Assembly (NCBI GenBank): GCA_944989445.1 | Contig: CALYLW010000286.1 | Location: 527,320 to 591,319 of the forward strand | DNA length: 64,000 nucleotides | Reading direction: 5' to 3' | From: Ampullaceana balthica | Taxonomy: Eukaryota; Mollusca; Gastropoda; Lymnaeidae | Shown here: positions 1-13,000 of the stretch, one piece after another | How the letters are laid out: each line of letters starts with the position of its first letter | Position numbering within the stretch: position 1 is the stretch's first letter | Made by a program: the position numbers and the translations under genes | The notes under the pieces: generated by a model | Told to the model about the DNA's origin: nothing | Seen by the model: the letters and a program-made list of their open reading frames with translations, nothing else | Databases searched by the model: none

Positions 1-597
1 TTCAAAATAAATCTTATAAAGAGCATTTTTATAATATATTTAATTAAATTTTTAAGTGTTAAAATCAAGGAGTGCATAATTTTAATGTTTTAGTCTATTC
101 TAATGATGCATATATTAGACATTACAATCTTTATAAAAGAATGCATTGTGTTTAATTTTAAAAAGTCTCCAATACCAGAGGCTTGTTTGTTATACAAGTC
201 AGAGCTTGGTTAGACAAAATGCATACCTAAAGAATTTTAATTTATCACAAAAAAAGACCATATGTATGCATAAAAGGTTAAAAGTAGTATTAGGTTTTTA
301 GTGGAGATAGCAAAACAGACCAAACTTATGCATGGCTACAAATTGTAGCTACAGTACAAACAAAAATTAAAATGGTTAGATTTCAGCAAACTGCTGCATA
401 CAAAGTGCATAAATTCAAATTGAGGCAAGATGGAATTAAATGATTATTCAATGAGAGTTCTTATTGTAAATAATTTAAGGAAAAAAAATAGAGGATCCAC
501 GATACATTTTGGCTTTTTTTATCCAAAGCTAATTACATAATGCTTGACATGAAAATTGACATACATCTAAAATACAGAGGTCACAAATCTGATCTAC
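1..597. other. CRTAC1 intron 9 (partial), no gene seen
   Basis: AT-rich single-copy sequence downstream of exon 9 on the minus strand. I see no exon with plausible splice sites and no repeat array. Confidence 0.6.
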
Positions 598-1026
598 CTT
601 GTGCCGACACCTTAGGACCACTTGTTAACTCTGTCAGCTCTCCTGTGAATGAAACCTTAAACATTTTATTCAGATCAGCTGCAGATAAATCTCGGGTTAC
701 TGAGTGATTGTCCGGCCAAGTGATTTTTAATTTATTCACACCAGCTTTCCCCAATCCGAAATGTGCCACTGGTTCCATCTCACACAAGTAACCAGATCCA
801 CCGTCAATGATGCGGCTAAGAACTCTGCCATCACCAAGTGTGACAGAAACCTTGGCTCCCCTTGCTGGGGCCTTGAACTGTGTCAGAGGTAAGACTCTCA
901 ACCAATTGTTGCCAGCAGTTTTGGTGGGTGAGACGTGATAAAGAGACAAGGGTTGTGCCCGGGACTCCCCGTGGGCCACCAGTAACTCCAGTACACCATC
1001 TCCATTGACGTCTGCTACAGCAGCAC
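598..1026 (-). CDS. CRTAC1: CRTAC1 exon 9, ASPIC/UnbV domain; last exon visible
   Basis: Acceptor CCACTCCCAG at 1028-1027. Encodes AAVADVNGDGVLELLVAHGE, a NNWLRVLPLTQF block, then the ASPIC/UnbV core with RIIDGGSGYLCEMEPVAHFG and KITWPDN. The exon can end at donor CAAG^GTAGAT (598/597), phase 1, and continue in an exon left of the window. If the intron is retained, translation stops six codons later at 581, giving a short alternative tail. Confidence 0.92.
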
Positions 1027-4000
1027 CTGGGAGTGGACAAGTCAAGTTTAATTTGACAAAAAAAGATATTTTATTTACAACATGACACCATGACACCCCA
1101 ATCAATAATTTATTCCCTGACCAAACCTTCAACAATAATTTTGGACTTATTTGAATATCCAGTCTTCACAATGATCATTTCAGTGGGTTACAATAAAGAA
1201 TGTTGTTTTATTTGTGTTGTCTCATCTGATTGGGTTACAATAAAGTACAATGTTGTTTTATTTGTCTTGTCTCATCTGATTGGGTTACAATAAAGTACAA
1301 TGTTGTTTTATTTGTCTTGTCTCATCTGATTGGGTTACAATAAAGTACAATGTTGTTTTATTTGTCTTGTCTCATCTGATTGGGTTACAATAAAGTACAA
1401 TGTTGTTTTATTTGTCTTGTCTCATCTGATTGGGCAAGAGTAAAGGTTTGTAGTCGAACTTGTCATTTGGACTTGATGACATAAATGAATTATCTCTGAC
1501 CTCATCTCAAGACATTACCTCAAAGAAAGGAATATAGTAAGGCTATAGTAAGGCTATAGTAAGGCTATAGTAAGGCTATAGTAAGGCTATAGTAAGGCTA
1601 TAGTAAGGCTATAGTAAGGCTATAGTAAGGATATAGTAAGGCTATAGTAAGGCTATAGTAAGGCTATAGTAAGGATATAGTAAGGCTATAGTAAGGCTAT
1701 AGTAAGTAGTAAGGCTATAGTAAGGCTATAGTAAGTAGTAAGGCTATAGTAAGGATATAGTAAGTAGTAAGGCTATAGTAAGTAGTAAGGCTATAGTAAG
1801 TAGTAAGGCTATAGTAAGTACTAAGGCTATAATAAGGCTATAGTAAGGATATAGTAAAGATATAGTAAGGCTATAGTAAGTCTATAGTAAGGATATAGTA
1901 AGGCTATAGTAAGGCTATAGTAAGGCTATAGTAAGGATATAGTAAGGCTATAGTAAGGCTATAGTAAGTAGTAAGGCTATAGTAAGGCTATAGTAAGGCT
2001 ATAGTAAGTAGTAAGGATATAGTAAGTAGTAAGGCTATAGTAAGTAGTCAGGCTATAGTAAGTAGTAAGGCTATAGTAAGTAGTAAGGCTATAATAAGGC
2101 TATAGTAAGGCTATAGTAAGGCTATAGTAAGTATTAAGGCTATAGTAAGGCTATAGTAAGGCTATAGTAAGGCAATAGTAAGGCTATAGTAAGTATTAAG
2201 GCTATAGTAAGGCTATAGTAAGGCCATAGTAAGGCTATAGTAAGTATTAAGGCTATAGTAAGGCCATAGTAAGGCTATAGTAAGGCTATAGTAAGTATTA
2301 AGGCTATAGTAAGGCCATAGTAAGGCTATAGTAAGTAGTAAGGATATAGTAAGGCCATAGTAAGGCTATAGTAAGGCTATAGTAAGACTATAGTAAGTAT
2401 TAAGGCTATAGTAAGGCTATAGTAAGGTATTAGTAAGGCTATAGTAAGGCTATAGTAAGTATTAAGGCTATAGTAAGGCTATAGTAAGGCCATAGTAAGG
2501 CTATAGTAAGGCTATGGTAAGGCTATGGTAAGGCAAGTAATCTAATAATTCTAACTTAAGTACTCAATTATTCCCAACTATAGTAAGGCAAGGGTACTAG
2601 TCACACAGAATTAGTCCAATAATCCTATCTCAAGTAGTCAATTATTGCCAGCTTTAGTAAGGCAGAGTGCTGGTCACACAGAAGTAGTCCAACTAAAGTA
2701 CTCAATTATTACCAGCTATAGTAATCTAAAATTTCTCTGTTTGTCTTTTTAATGTATTATCTTCCCTAGTATCAAATCTCAGTTTTCAAAAATGTCTAAG
2801 AAATTATCACAAATTCTTTTGATTTCCACAGAGAATAACCATTTTTTTCCAACAGCTTATCTTATCTTATCTTTTTACAGACGCTCCTTCTATACAGAAG
2901 ATTATTGCGTCCTACGCTTATCTATGGTTTGTGTTTAGTCCTGCACCATTGAAGTGTATTTTATTGTTTATTTCTTTTGGGAATTATGACAATACACTGC
3001 ATACACTGCTCTTGTGTTATAGAAATTATGACAATACACTGCATAAACTGCTCTTGTGTTCATCCTTATATACCATATTTCTGCAACACACTCCAAGCAT
3101 TTTACCAAACATGGAGGGATTACTGACTTAAAGTATTCATTAAAAATCAGTCTGTCATCTCTATTACCAAAATTTGTTGTTGTTAAATGCAAAGCAAAGG
3201 TTAAATTTTAATTTTATATTAAATAAGTTCATCAGCTATTTCTGAAACAAATTATTTTCTGTTGACAATATCAAATGAAAAACTTTTTCTGTTGACAATA
3301 ATAACTGACAAACTTGAAGTTGGATGTCACTTGAAGTTGGAAGGGATTTAGAAGATGGATGTCACTTGAAGTTGGAAGGGATTTAGAAGATGGATGTCAC
3401 TTGAAGTTGGAAGAGATTTAGAAGATGGATATCACTTGAAGTTGGAAGGGATTTAGAAGATGGATATCACTTGAAGTTGGAAGGGATTTAGAAGATGGAT
3501 GTCACTTGAAGTTGGAAGGGATTTAGAAGATGGATGTCACTTTGAAGTTGGAAGGGATTTAGAAGATGGATGTCACTTGAAGTTGGAAGAGATTTAGAAG
3601 ATGGATATCACTTGAAGTTGGAAGAGATTTAGAAGATGGATATCACTTGAAGTTGGAAGGGATTTAGAAGATGGATGTCACTTGAAGTTGGAAGGGATTT
3701 AGAAGATGGATGTCACTTGAAGTTGGAAGGGATTTAGAAGATGGATGTCACTTGATGTTGGAAGGGATTTAGAAGATGGATGTCACTTGAAGTTGGAAGA
3801 GATTTAGAAGATGGATATCACTTGAAGTTGGAAGGGATTTAGAAGATGGATGTCACTTGAAGTTGGAAGAGATTTAGAAGATGGATATCACTTGAAGTTG
3901 GAAGGGATTTAGAAGATGGATGTCACTTGAAATTGGAAGGGATTTAGAAGATGGATATGTCAATAAATAAATTAAGGTCTCTCAATAACAACTTTTTTTA

Positions 4001-7000
4001 AACATCCAAAGATCCAAGGAAAAATTCCACAATTATTTTTTCTTCTAGTGATCAGTCAATGTTGTTTTGATTTAAGATGTCATAAAAGAAATTTTTAAAG
4101 AATTCATTTCAACAAAATTTATACAATTATTTTAAGCAATTATAAAAATAGCATGTTGATAAATAGCATGTTGATTTTCACATGAACTTTCAATAGAGAA
4201 TTTGTATGGTGTGAACTGATGTAAACAAGAAAATGTTTATATAGAAAATGTTTGTATAGAAAATGTTTGTATAGAAAATGTTTGTATAGAAAATGTTTGT
4301 ATAGAAAATGTTTGTATAGAAAATGTTTGTATAGAAAATGTTTCTATAGAAAATGTTTGTATAGAAAATGTTTGTATAGAAAAATCAACAAATTTCACAC
4401 TAATTAAATTATTGACTATTTGAGAAGCACCCTCCACATCGATAAGCAATTTGACAAAACTGTTTTTAGAAAGCCAACCTGTTCCATACTGATTAGGCTC
4501 AGCAGCATCTCCAATATCATCAGCAACAATGTTCACACTCAAGCCATTGGGTTCAATTTTGAACAGCTTGTTGCTTGCATCCATGCCAGCGTAAACAATA
4601 TTGTTCATGAACACTTTAAAGACGCCACTGTTGTCATAATCTGCAGCAATGACAGTTCGAATGGGAGAAGGAGTAGAAAACTCTGATGTTGCAACGTTCT
4701 GTAGTTTGAATAAATAAATAAACTTTAATAAGTAGTTTTTGCATTTTAATGCATGTTTTTAATTGGGAAGGGAGATAATATACATACCAATCATTTTATG
4801 TGCTGTATGTAAGTTCGTTTTTCTACCATTGGCAATGCCAGAGCATTAACTTATTGGTTAAAGATTTATTATCGGTTTAGAACTTAAAAATCTTTTCTAA
4901 AAAAAACTATATTTAATTTTATTTCGATAATAATAATAATAGTATCCTATCAAGTTGTTGGTAGTTGTTGATAATAATAATAATAGTATCATATCAAGTT
5001 GTTGGTAGTTGTTGATAATAATAATGATAGTATCATATCAAGTTGTTGGTAGTTGTTGATAATAATAATGATAGTATCATATCAAGTTGTTGGTAGTTGT
5101 TGATAATAATAATAATAGTATCATATCAAGTTGTTGGTAGTTGTTGATAATAATAATAATAGTATCATATCAAGTTGTTGGTAGTTGTTGATAATAATAA
5201 TAATAATAATAGTATCATATCAAGTTGTTGGTAGTTGTTGATAATAATAATGATAGTATCATATCAAGTTGTTGGTAGTTGTTGATAATAATAATGATAG
5301 TATCATATCAAGTTGTTGGTAGTTGTTGATAATAATAATGATAGTATCATATCAAGTTGTTGGTAGTTGTTGATAATAATAATGATAGTATCATATCAAG
5401 TTGTTGGTAGTTGTTGATAATAATAATAATAATAGTATCATATCAAGTTGTTGGTAGTTGTTGATAATAATAATAATAATAGTATCATATCAAGTTGTTG
5501 GTAGTTGTTGATAATAATTATAGTATCATCTTATCTGTTTACAGATGCTCCTTCTATACAGAAGATTATTGCGTCCTACGCTTATCTATGGTTTGTGTTT
5601 AGTCCTGCATTTTTATTAGAGATTTAAATGTTGTTAAAGTGTTGGTTTTCCTGGATTCTTCAGGCAACCCATTCCACGCCCGAATTCCGGACGGGAAGAA
5701 GGAAAACTTGTATGTGTTTGTTCTTGCATACGGAATAAGAAAGGTGTTTTTATCCTTATGTCTATCTGAGGGTTGTATTAAGTTATCTTTGTGTTGTATT
5801 TCTAAATTAGAATTAATAGCTTTATGTATGATTACTACTTTGCTCTTGGTTCTTCTATCCTCTAGTGTTTCAAGGTTTAATGATTTAACTAATGGTGTTA
5901 TTCTTGTCAGTTTCGAATATTCTCCAGTAATGATTCTGGCAGCTCTTTTTTGAATTTGTTCTAGTTTATCAATGTTTTCTTTGGTGGATGGGTCCCATAC
6001 AGAAGATGCATATTCTAGTACAGGTCTCACCAAAGTGAGGTAGCATTTTAGTTTTATATCTCTATTACATTTGTTAAAGTTCCTTTTTATAAAGCCTAAG
6101 GTTTTGTTTGATTTTTTAATAACTTCATTGACATGGGGATTCCATGATAGTTTCTCATTTATTAAGACTCCTAAGTATTTTGCATCTTTAGTTTGGGTCA
6201 GTTCTTTTCCATGAATGTAATATTTTGAATTTATTTGTTTCTTTTTCTTTGTTACTCTTAACAGTTGACACTTTTCTGGGTGGAAAGACATACTCCAGTT
6301 AGTTTCCCATTTTATCAATTCATCTAAGTCTTTTTGTAAAATTTTGCTATCTTGTTCTGATTTAATTGTTCTATAGATTATACAATCATCAGCAAATAAC
6401 CTAACTTTTGTACCTGTTGAGATGTTGTTGGGTAAATCATTTATATAAATTAAAAAGAGTAAGGGACCTAGCACAGTTCCTTGTGGAACTCCTGAGTTAA
6501 CCTTTATTGGTGCAGATTTAGATCCATTAATTTATTACAGTTTGCTCCCTGCCCAAAAGGAAGTCTTGGATCCAGTGATGTAAGGAACCTGAGATCATAT
6601 CAAGTTGTTGGTAGTTGTTGATAATAATAATGATAGTATCATATCAAGTTGTTGGTAGTTGTTGATAATAATAATAATAGTATCATATCAAGTTTTTGGT
6701 AGTTGTTGATAATAATAATAATAATAGTATCATATCAAGTTGTTGGTAGTTGTTGATAATAATAATAATAGTATCATATCAAGTTGTTGGTAGTTGTTGA
6801 TAATAATAATAATAATAATAGTATCATATCAAGTTGTTGGTAGTTGTTGATAATAATAATAATAGTATCATATCAAGTTGTTGGTAGTTGTTGATAATAA
6901 TAATAATAATAGTATCATATCAAGTTGTTGGTAGTTGTTGATAATATAATAATAATAATAGTATCATATCAAGTTGTTGGTAGTTGTTGATAATAATAAT

Positions 7001-10000
7001 AATAATAGTATCATATCAAGTTGTTGGTAGTTGTTGATAATAATAATAATAATAATAGTATCATATCAAGTTGTTGGTAGTTGTTGATAATAATAATAAT
7101 AATAGTATCATATCAAGTTGTTGGTAGTTGTTGATAATAATAATAATAGTATCATATCAAGTTGTTGGTAGTTGTTGATAATAATAATAATAATAGTATC
7201 ATATCAAGTTGTTGGTAGTTGTTGATAATAATAATAATAGTATCATATCAAGTTGTTGGTAGTTGTTGATAATAATAATAATAATAATAGTATCATATCA
7301 AGTTGTTGGTAGTTGTTGATAATAATAATAATAGTATCATATCAAGTTGTTGGTAGTTGTTGATAATAATAATAATAATATAGTATCATATCAAGTTGTT
7401 GGTAGTTGTTGATAATAATAATAATAATAGTATCATATCAAGTTGTTGGTAGTTGTTGATAATAATAATAATAATAGTATCATATCAAGTTGTTGGTAGT
7501 TGTTGATAATAATAATAATAGTATCATATCAAGTTGGTAGTTGTTGATAATAATAATAATAATAATAGTATCATATCAAGTTGTTGGTAGTTGTTGATAA
7601 TAATAATAATAGTATCATATCAAGTTGTTGGTAGTTGTTGATAATAATAATAATAGTATCATATCAAGTTGTTGGTAGTTGTTGAAGCTCCACAAACTGA
7701 ACCACAAAGATTAAACAAATTTTTTCTATGCAAACTTCTGTAAGATTAAATAAATGTTTTAATGCAAACCTACTGTAAGATTAAACAAAAGTTTTCTATG
7801 CAAACCTACTGTAAGATTAAACAAATTTTTTCTATGCAAACTTCTGTAAAATTAAATAAATGTTTTAATGCAAACCTACTGCAAGATTAAACAAAAGTTT
7901 TATATGCAAACCTACTGTAAGATTAAACACATTTTTTCTATGCAAACTTCTGTAAGATTAAATAAATGTTTTAATGCAAACCTACTGTAAGATTAAACAA
8001 ATGTTTTCAATTTAAACCTATTGTAAGATTAAACAAATATTTTCAATTCAAACCTACTGTAAGATTAAACAAATGTTTTCAATTTAAACCTACTTTAAAT
8101 TTTGGCCTGCCATCGGCATCCACCTCTTGAATTTGAAGTTTGTGAGGACGCACCCAATTGCCGTAGACAATATCTGTTTTTCCATCATTGTTGAAGTCAG
8201 CCAAGGTGACACCTCTCCCTGGGTCAAGGTCATCCAGATCTTGGAAGAGTACAAAGTCAAAATGTTTCATATTCATTCTCATTTTTTGTTAATTGGATGA
8301 ATAATTAGACATATATGTTGGGATGTAAATAAGATATTTATTATTTAATATGTTTACACAAAGTGAAACATGAAATTTAAAAAGTTGTAAAAGCAAATAA
8401 TAGCCCTACTTACTAACTTCTCGAGCAACATTGGTGAAATGTCCGAGTCCATCATTCTTAAACAATGCGTTGTCGCCCCGATTTCCCAAATTAGAATTTC
8501 CTTCGTTGACAAAATAGATATCTGAGAAACCATTATTACCTAGAATTGGCCCAACAGCAATGCCTCTCCCTCCTGACAAAAAAAAATCGTTTAAAATAAT
8601 ACAGAATATTGACATCAAATTCACTATTTCCTGTTTGGTATTTCGAAAATGTAAAAAGAAAATAATTTAAAATGATACAGAATAATGGTATCACTTCTGT
8701 TTGTTATATAGAAAATGTGTAAAACAAAAAAATTCAACAGGCTGAAATAAGAGCATTAATAGCATAAATAATTTGGACTGTGCCTTCCCCTGGCCTTCAT
8801 ATAAGAGCTAATTTAGCACATGAGTGATGAAAGGACATGATTGATGAAAGGACATGATTGATGAAAGGACATTATTGATGAAAGGACATGATTGATGAAA
8901 GGACATGATTGATGAAAGGACATGAGTGATGAAAGGACATGAGTGATGAAAGGACATGAGTGATGAAAGGACATGATTGATGAAAGGACATGATTGATGA
9001 AAGGACATGATTGATGAAAGGACATGATTGATGAAAGGACATGATTGATGAAAGGACATGATTGATGAAAGGACATGATTGATGAAAGGACATGAGTGAT
9101 GAAAGGACATGAGTGATGAAAGGACATGAGTGATGAAAGGACATGAGTGATGAAAGGACATGAGTGATGAAAGGACATGAGTGATGAAAGGACATGTATT
9201 GATGAAAGGACATGAGTGATGAAAGGACATGAGTGATGAAAGGACATGATTGATGAAAGGACATGATTGATGAAAGGACATGAGTGATGAAAGGACATGA
9301 TGTGAAGTGATGAAAGGACATGAGTGATGAAAGGACATGAGTGATGAAAGGACATGAGTGATGAAAGGACATGAGTGATGAAAGGACATGATTGATGAAA
9401 GGACATGATTGATGAAAGGACATGAGTGATGAAAGGACATGAGTGATGAAAGGACATGAGTGATGAAAGGACATGATTGATGAAAGGACATGAGTGATGA
9501 AAGGACATGAGTGATGATGATGAAAGGACATGATGATGAAAGGACATGAGTTGATGAAAGGACATGAGTGATGAAAGGACATGAGTGATGAAAGGACATG
9601 AGTGATGAAAGGACATGATTGATGAAAGGACATGAGTGATGAAAGGACATGAGTGATGAAAGGACATGATGATGAAAGGACATGATTGATGAAAGGACAT
9701 GAGTGATGAAAGGACATGATTGATGAAAGGACATGATTGATGAAAGGACATGATTGATGAAAGGACATGATTGATGAAAGGACATGAGTGATGAAAGGAC
9801 ATGAGTGATGAAAGGACATGAGTGATGAAAGGACATGAGTGATGAAAGGACATGATTGATGAAAGGACATGATTGATGAAAAGACATAAGTGATCAGAGG
9901 ACATGAGTAATAAGATTAATCTAACAACATCAAAGTACATAAATGATAAGATTAATCTAACAACATGAAAGTAAATAAATGATAAGATTAATCTAACAAC

Positions 10001-13000
10001 ATCAAAGTACATAAATGATAAGATTAATCTAACAACATCAAAGTACATAAGTTATAAAATAAATCTAAAAACATCAAAGTACATAAGTTATCAAATTAAA
10101 CTAAAAACATCTGTGTACTTACCAGTGGAGAAATCAATGCCAGCAGATTGTGCAACATTTCGGAGTACAATTTTTCCTTGGCTTACAACATTATTGGGGT
10201 CAGATTCATCCATTTCTATCAGACCAAATTTACCAGAACCTCCTGAAATCACACAAATTTGAAATACATGACATACCTGATGACCTTAGGAGCTGATGAC
10301 CTGAATAATATAGACCTTAGGAGCTGATGACCTGAATAATATAGACCTTAGGAGCTGATGACTTGAATAATATAGACCTTAGGCTACCGAAACCCCATTA
10401 TTATTGTTTTGTTTTTTTTTCATTTAAATATATAAGTAGAAAAATATTCCTTAAAATTACCTTCAGCATATGTAGCTAAAAGAAATCCATATTTCCCAGA
10501 ACCTTTCCTGTCCACACAGGCAACCGAACGGCCAGCAAACATGGAGGAGACATCGTTGTTTACTGGGTCATCAAACAGATCTTCATATCTTCCATTTCGC
10601 CACTGGCATGTTAGATATTTAAAATATTTATAATGGCTTTATACAAAATAATGACTGAAATTAATCTGACCCTAACCCTAACCCTGACCCTGACCCTAAC
10701 CCTAACCCATAATTACTGTGTTGATGGTGCTGAAACCCACCTTTGTGATACTGCATCATCTGTGGTTAAATAATGTCTGAAATTTACTTCTTTAATTAAA
10801 AGAGAAAAGTTTTAGCAGTAAATTACACTTTTTTTTTGTAGCGGAAATATTTTTTTCAGAGGATTGACTTTGAAAATCTAAAAATGTGTTTGATACTCAA
10901 CACATGTTATCTTATCTTATCAGTTACAGGGGATCCTTCTATACAGAAGATTATTGCATACAAGTGTGGTGGGTAATACAGTCCAGTGGACTAGCATGTT
11001 ACCATTATATTTTCTACAAGATGGAGAATACAAATAACACTTTGGATGCTAACAAAATAATTGTTTAAATGAGACACTGAGAAATCTTGGTAGGTAAGGA
11101 TATATTAAAAGACAAAAATGCTTCAGTTAATATTTCAGGGAAAGGTCACTCTTATCAAAACACAGTAGAAGAATGAAAAAACATTGGTTAAAACTAAGGT
11201 TGTAACGGTTAACCGGTCCTCAGATCAGGACCGGTCCCGTTTAGTCAGGACCGGTTAACAGTAACTTCATTTAGTCGGTATTAGCTTATTACCTGGAGTT
11301 AATGTTTTGTTGTGATACGGCAGAATACCAGTGCCTATACGCGAGCGACCGTGACATCAAAGCGTTTTGTTAAAATATTCTAGTCTATAAATAATATAAA
11401 AATACACGTCATCACTGTTAGTGGAGTTCGGCTAGTGAACAATTTTTTAAAATAAAATTTATTCACTTAGTTACTGAAGCATAGTACCAGAAATAACACA
11501 CCGCGTGAGAGCTGGCCGCAAGCGGATTGTGATGCCACCAACAGACGTCGCGAGGTGAAAATTTGATGCCTTCCCTTGTTGGTTCTAAAAAATTTAAGGG
11601 AAAATACAGACCGGACAGTAAAACTGGCATTTTTTTTAACGGTTAACCGATCCGCAAAAACAAACTGACTTGACAACATTTGATAATATGCCGTCAATAC
11701 TTTCATTACATAAAAATTAAAAATTGAATATCATTACGATTGACTTCTTTATTCTGACAAATAATTTGCTGCTTTGACGGCAACACTAGAGTTGGTTCAT
11801 CACAGGCCATTTGATGTCAAATCAGACGATGCCAGGCGAAAATTTTATCCATTCTCTTGCTGGTTCACTAAACATAGTAAAAATACAGGCCGACAGTTAA
11901 CCAGTCTTTTTTTAACAGTTAACCGGTCCTCAAAAACGAGCTGTCTTAACAACCTTAGTTAAAACAAGGGTAAAGAACTCTACTCTGTTGTCCCTCGCTG
12001 ATTTATAAATTAAACAAGAAAAGTAAAAAGTTTGTTATTCTCAAATTTCAAATTTTACTGTAATAAAGCTTTGGATGCACTACAGCAGTGGTCCCCAACC
12101 TTTTTAACGCCGCGGACCACTAAAAGTTTGATAAATTTACCGCGGCCCACTAACCTGGGGGGGGGGTATGGGTGGGTGGAGAATGTGGTGGGGGGGGTAG
12201 GATTTGCGGCTGCGTTGATTGTTTATATTAGATTTTTTTGATTTTATAGTTTTAATTTAATTGTACTTAAACATCAAAATAAAATAAAGTTACACAAAAA
12301 GTGAATTAAAGATTATTTAATATTTTAATTTACTAGAATGTTAAATCAATGAGTTCTTGGGTCTTTTGTGGCTGGGAAAAAGCGCTTAAAAGCAAAGACG
12401 TGTGATCGTGCACCGACTGTGACAAAGAGTGCTCAAGCTCAGTCTCACCTAGAATCCCCGATAATGTTTGAAACATATCCAAAATGCCTTTGTTCACTCG
12501 CCGTTCCAACAACTCCAGTTTGGCTTTAAATGCAGCTACTTTGTTAGCTAACTTGAAAAAACATTTGTCATTTTCCCCTGAATAGACAGATTGAGATCAT
12601 TGAGCTGGCTGAATGTCACACAGGTAATAGCAAGTTTTGCGACCCATACCTTGTCACTGAAATGTGCTGCCGGTGGTGACTTCTTTTCTGAGAGAAATAT
12701 TTGCAATGGCTTTCGTAATTCAAATACAATGTTTAGCGATTTTCCTCTGGATAACCATCTTATTTTTGTGTACAAAAGGAGGCATCTGTGCGCTGCGTCC
12801 ATCTCCTCAAAAAGCTGCTCAAACAGGCGTGAGTTAAGGGCGTGTGCCTTGATGTGGTTAATAACTTGAATTACATCAATCATTAAACAGTTAAATTCTG
12901 GTGACATTTTTCGGCCAACATTTCCCTGAGAATGATACAATGCCTAGATTCACACTCAGGTGCAACCTCCTTAATCCGAGCTGTTAAACCAGACAGTCGT

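Noticed and set aside
1090..1293. Short plus-strand frames around CRTAC1 exons (for example 1090-1293, 4420-4686, 5639-5953)
   Set aside because: These are antisense or repeat shadows of the minus-strand exons and the LINE, without independent support.
8808..10048. Three minus-strand frames of 332-411 codons with MSFHQSCPFI-type repeats
   Set aside because: The 17 bp unit has no stops in any minus-strand frame, so all three frames stay open. It lies within CRTAC1 intron 5.
11467..11706. Small frames inside the GGTTAACC element
   Set aside because: No similarity or start context; consistent with chance in a non-autonomous element.
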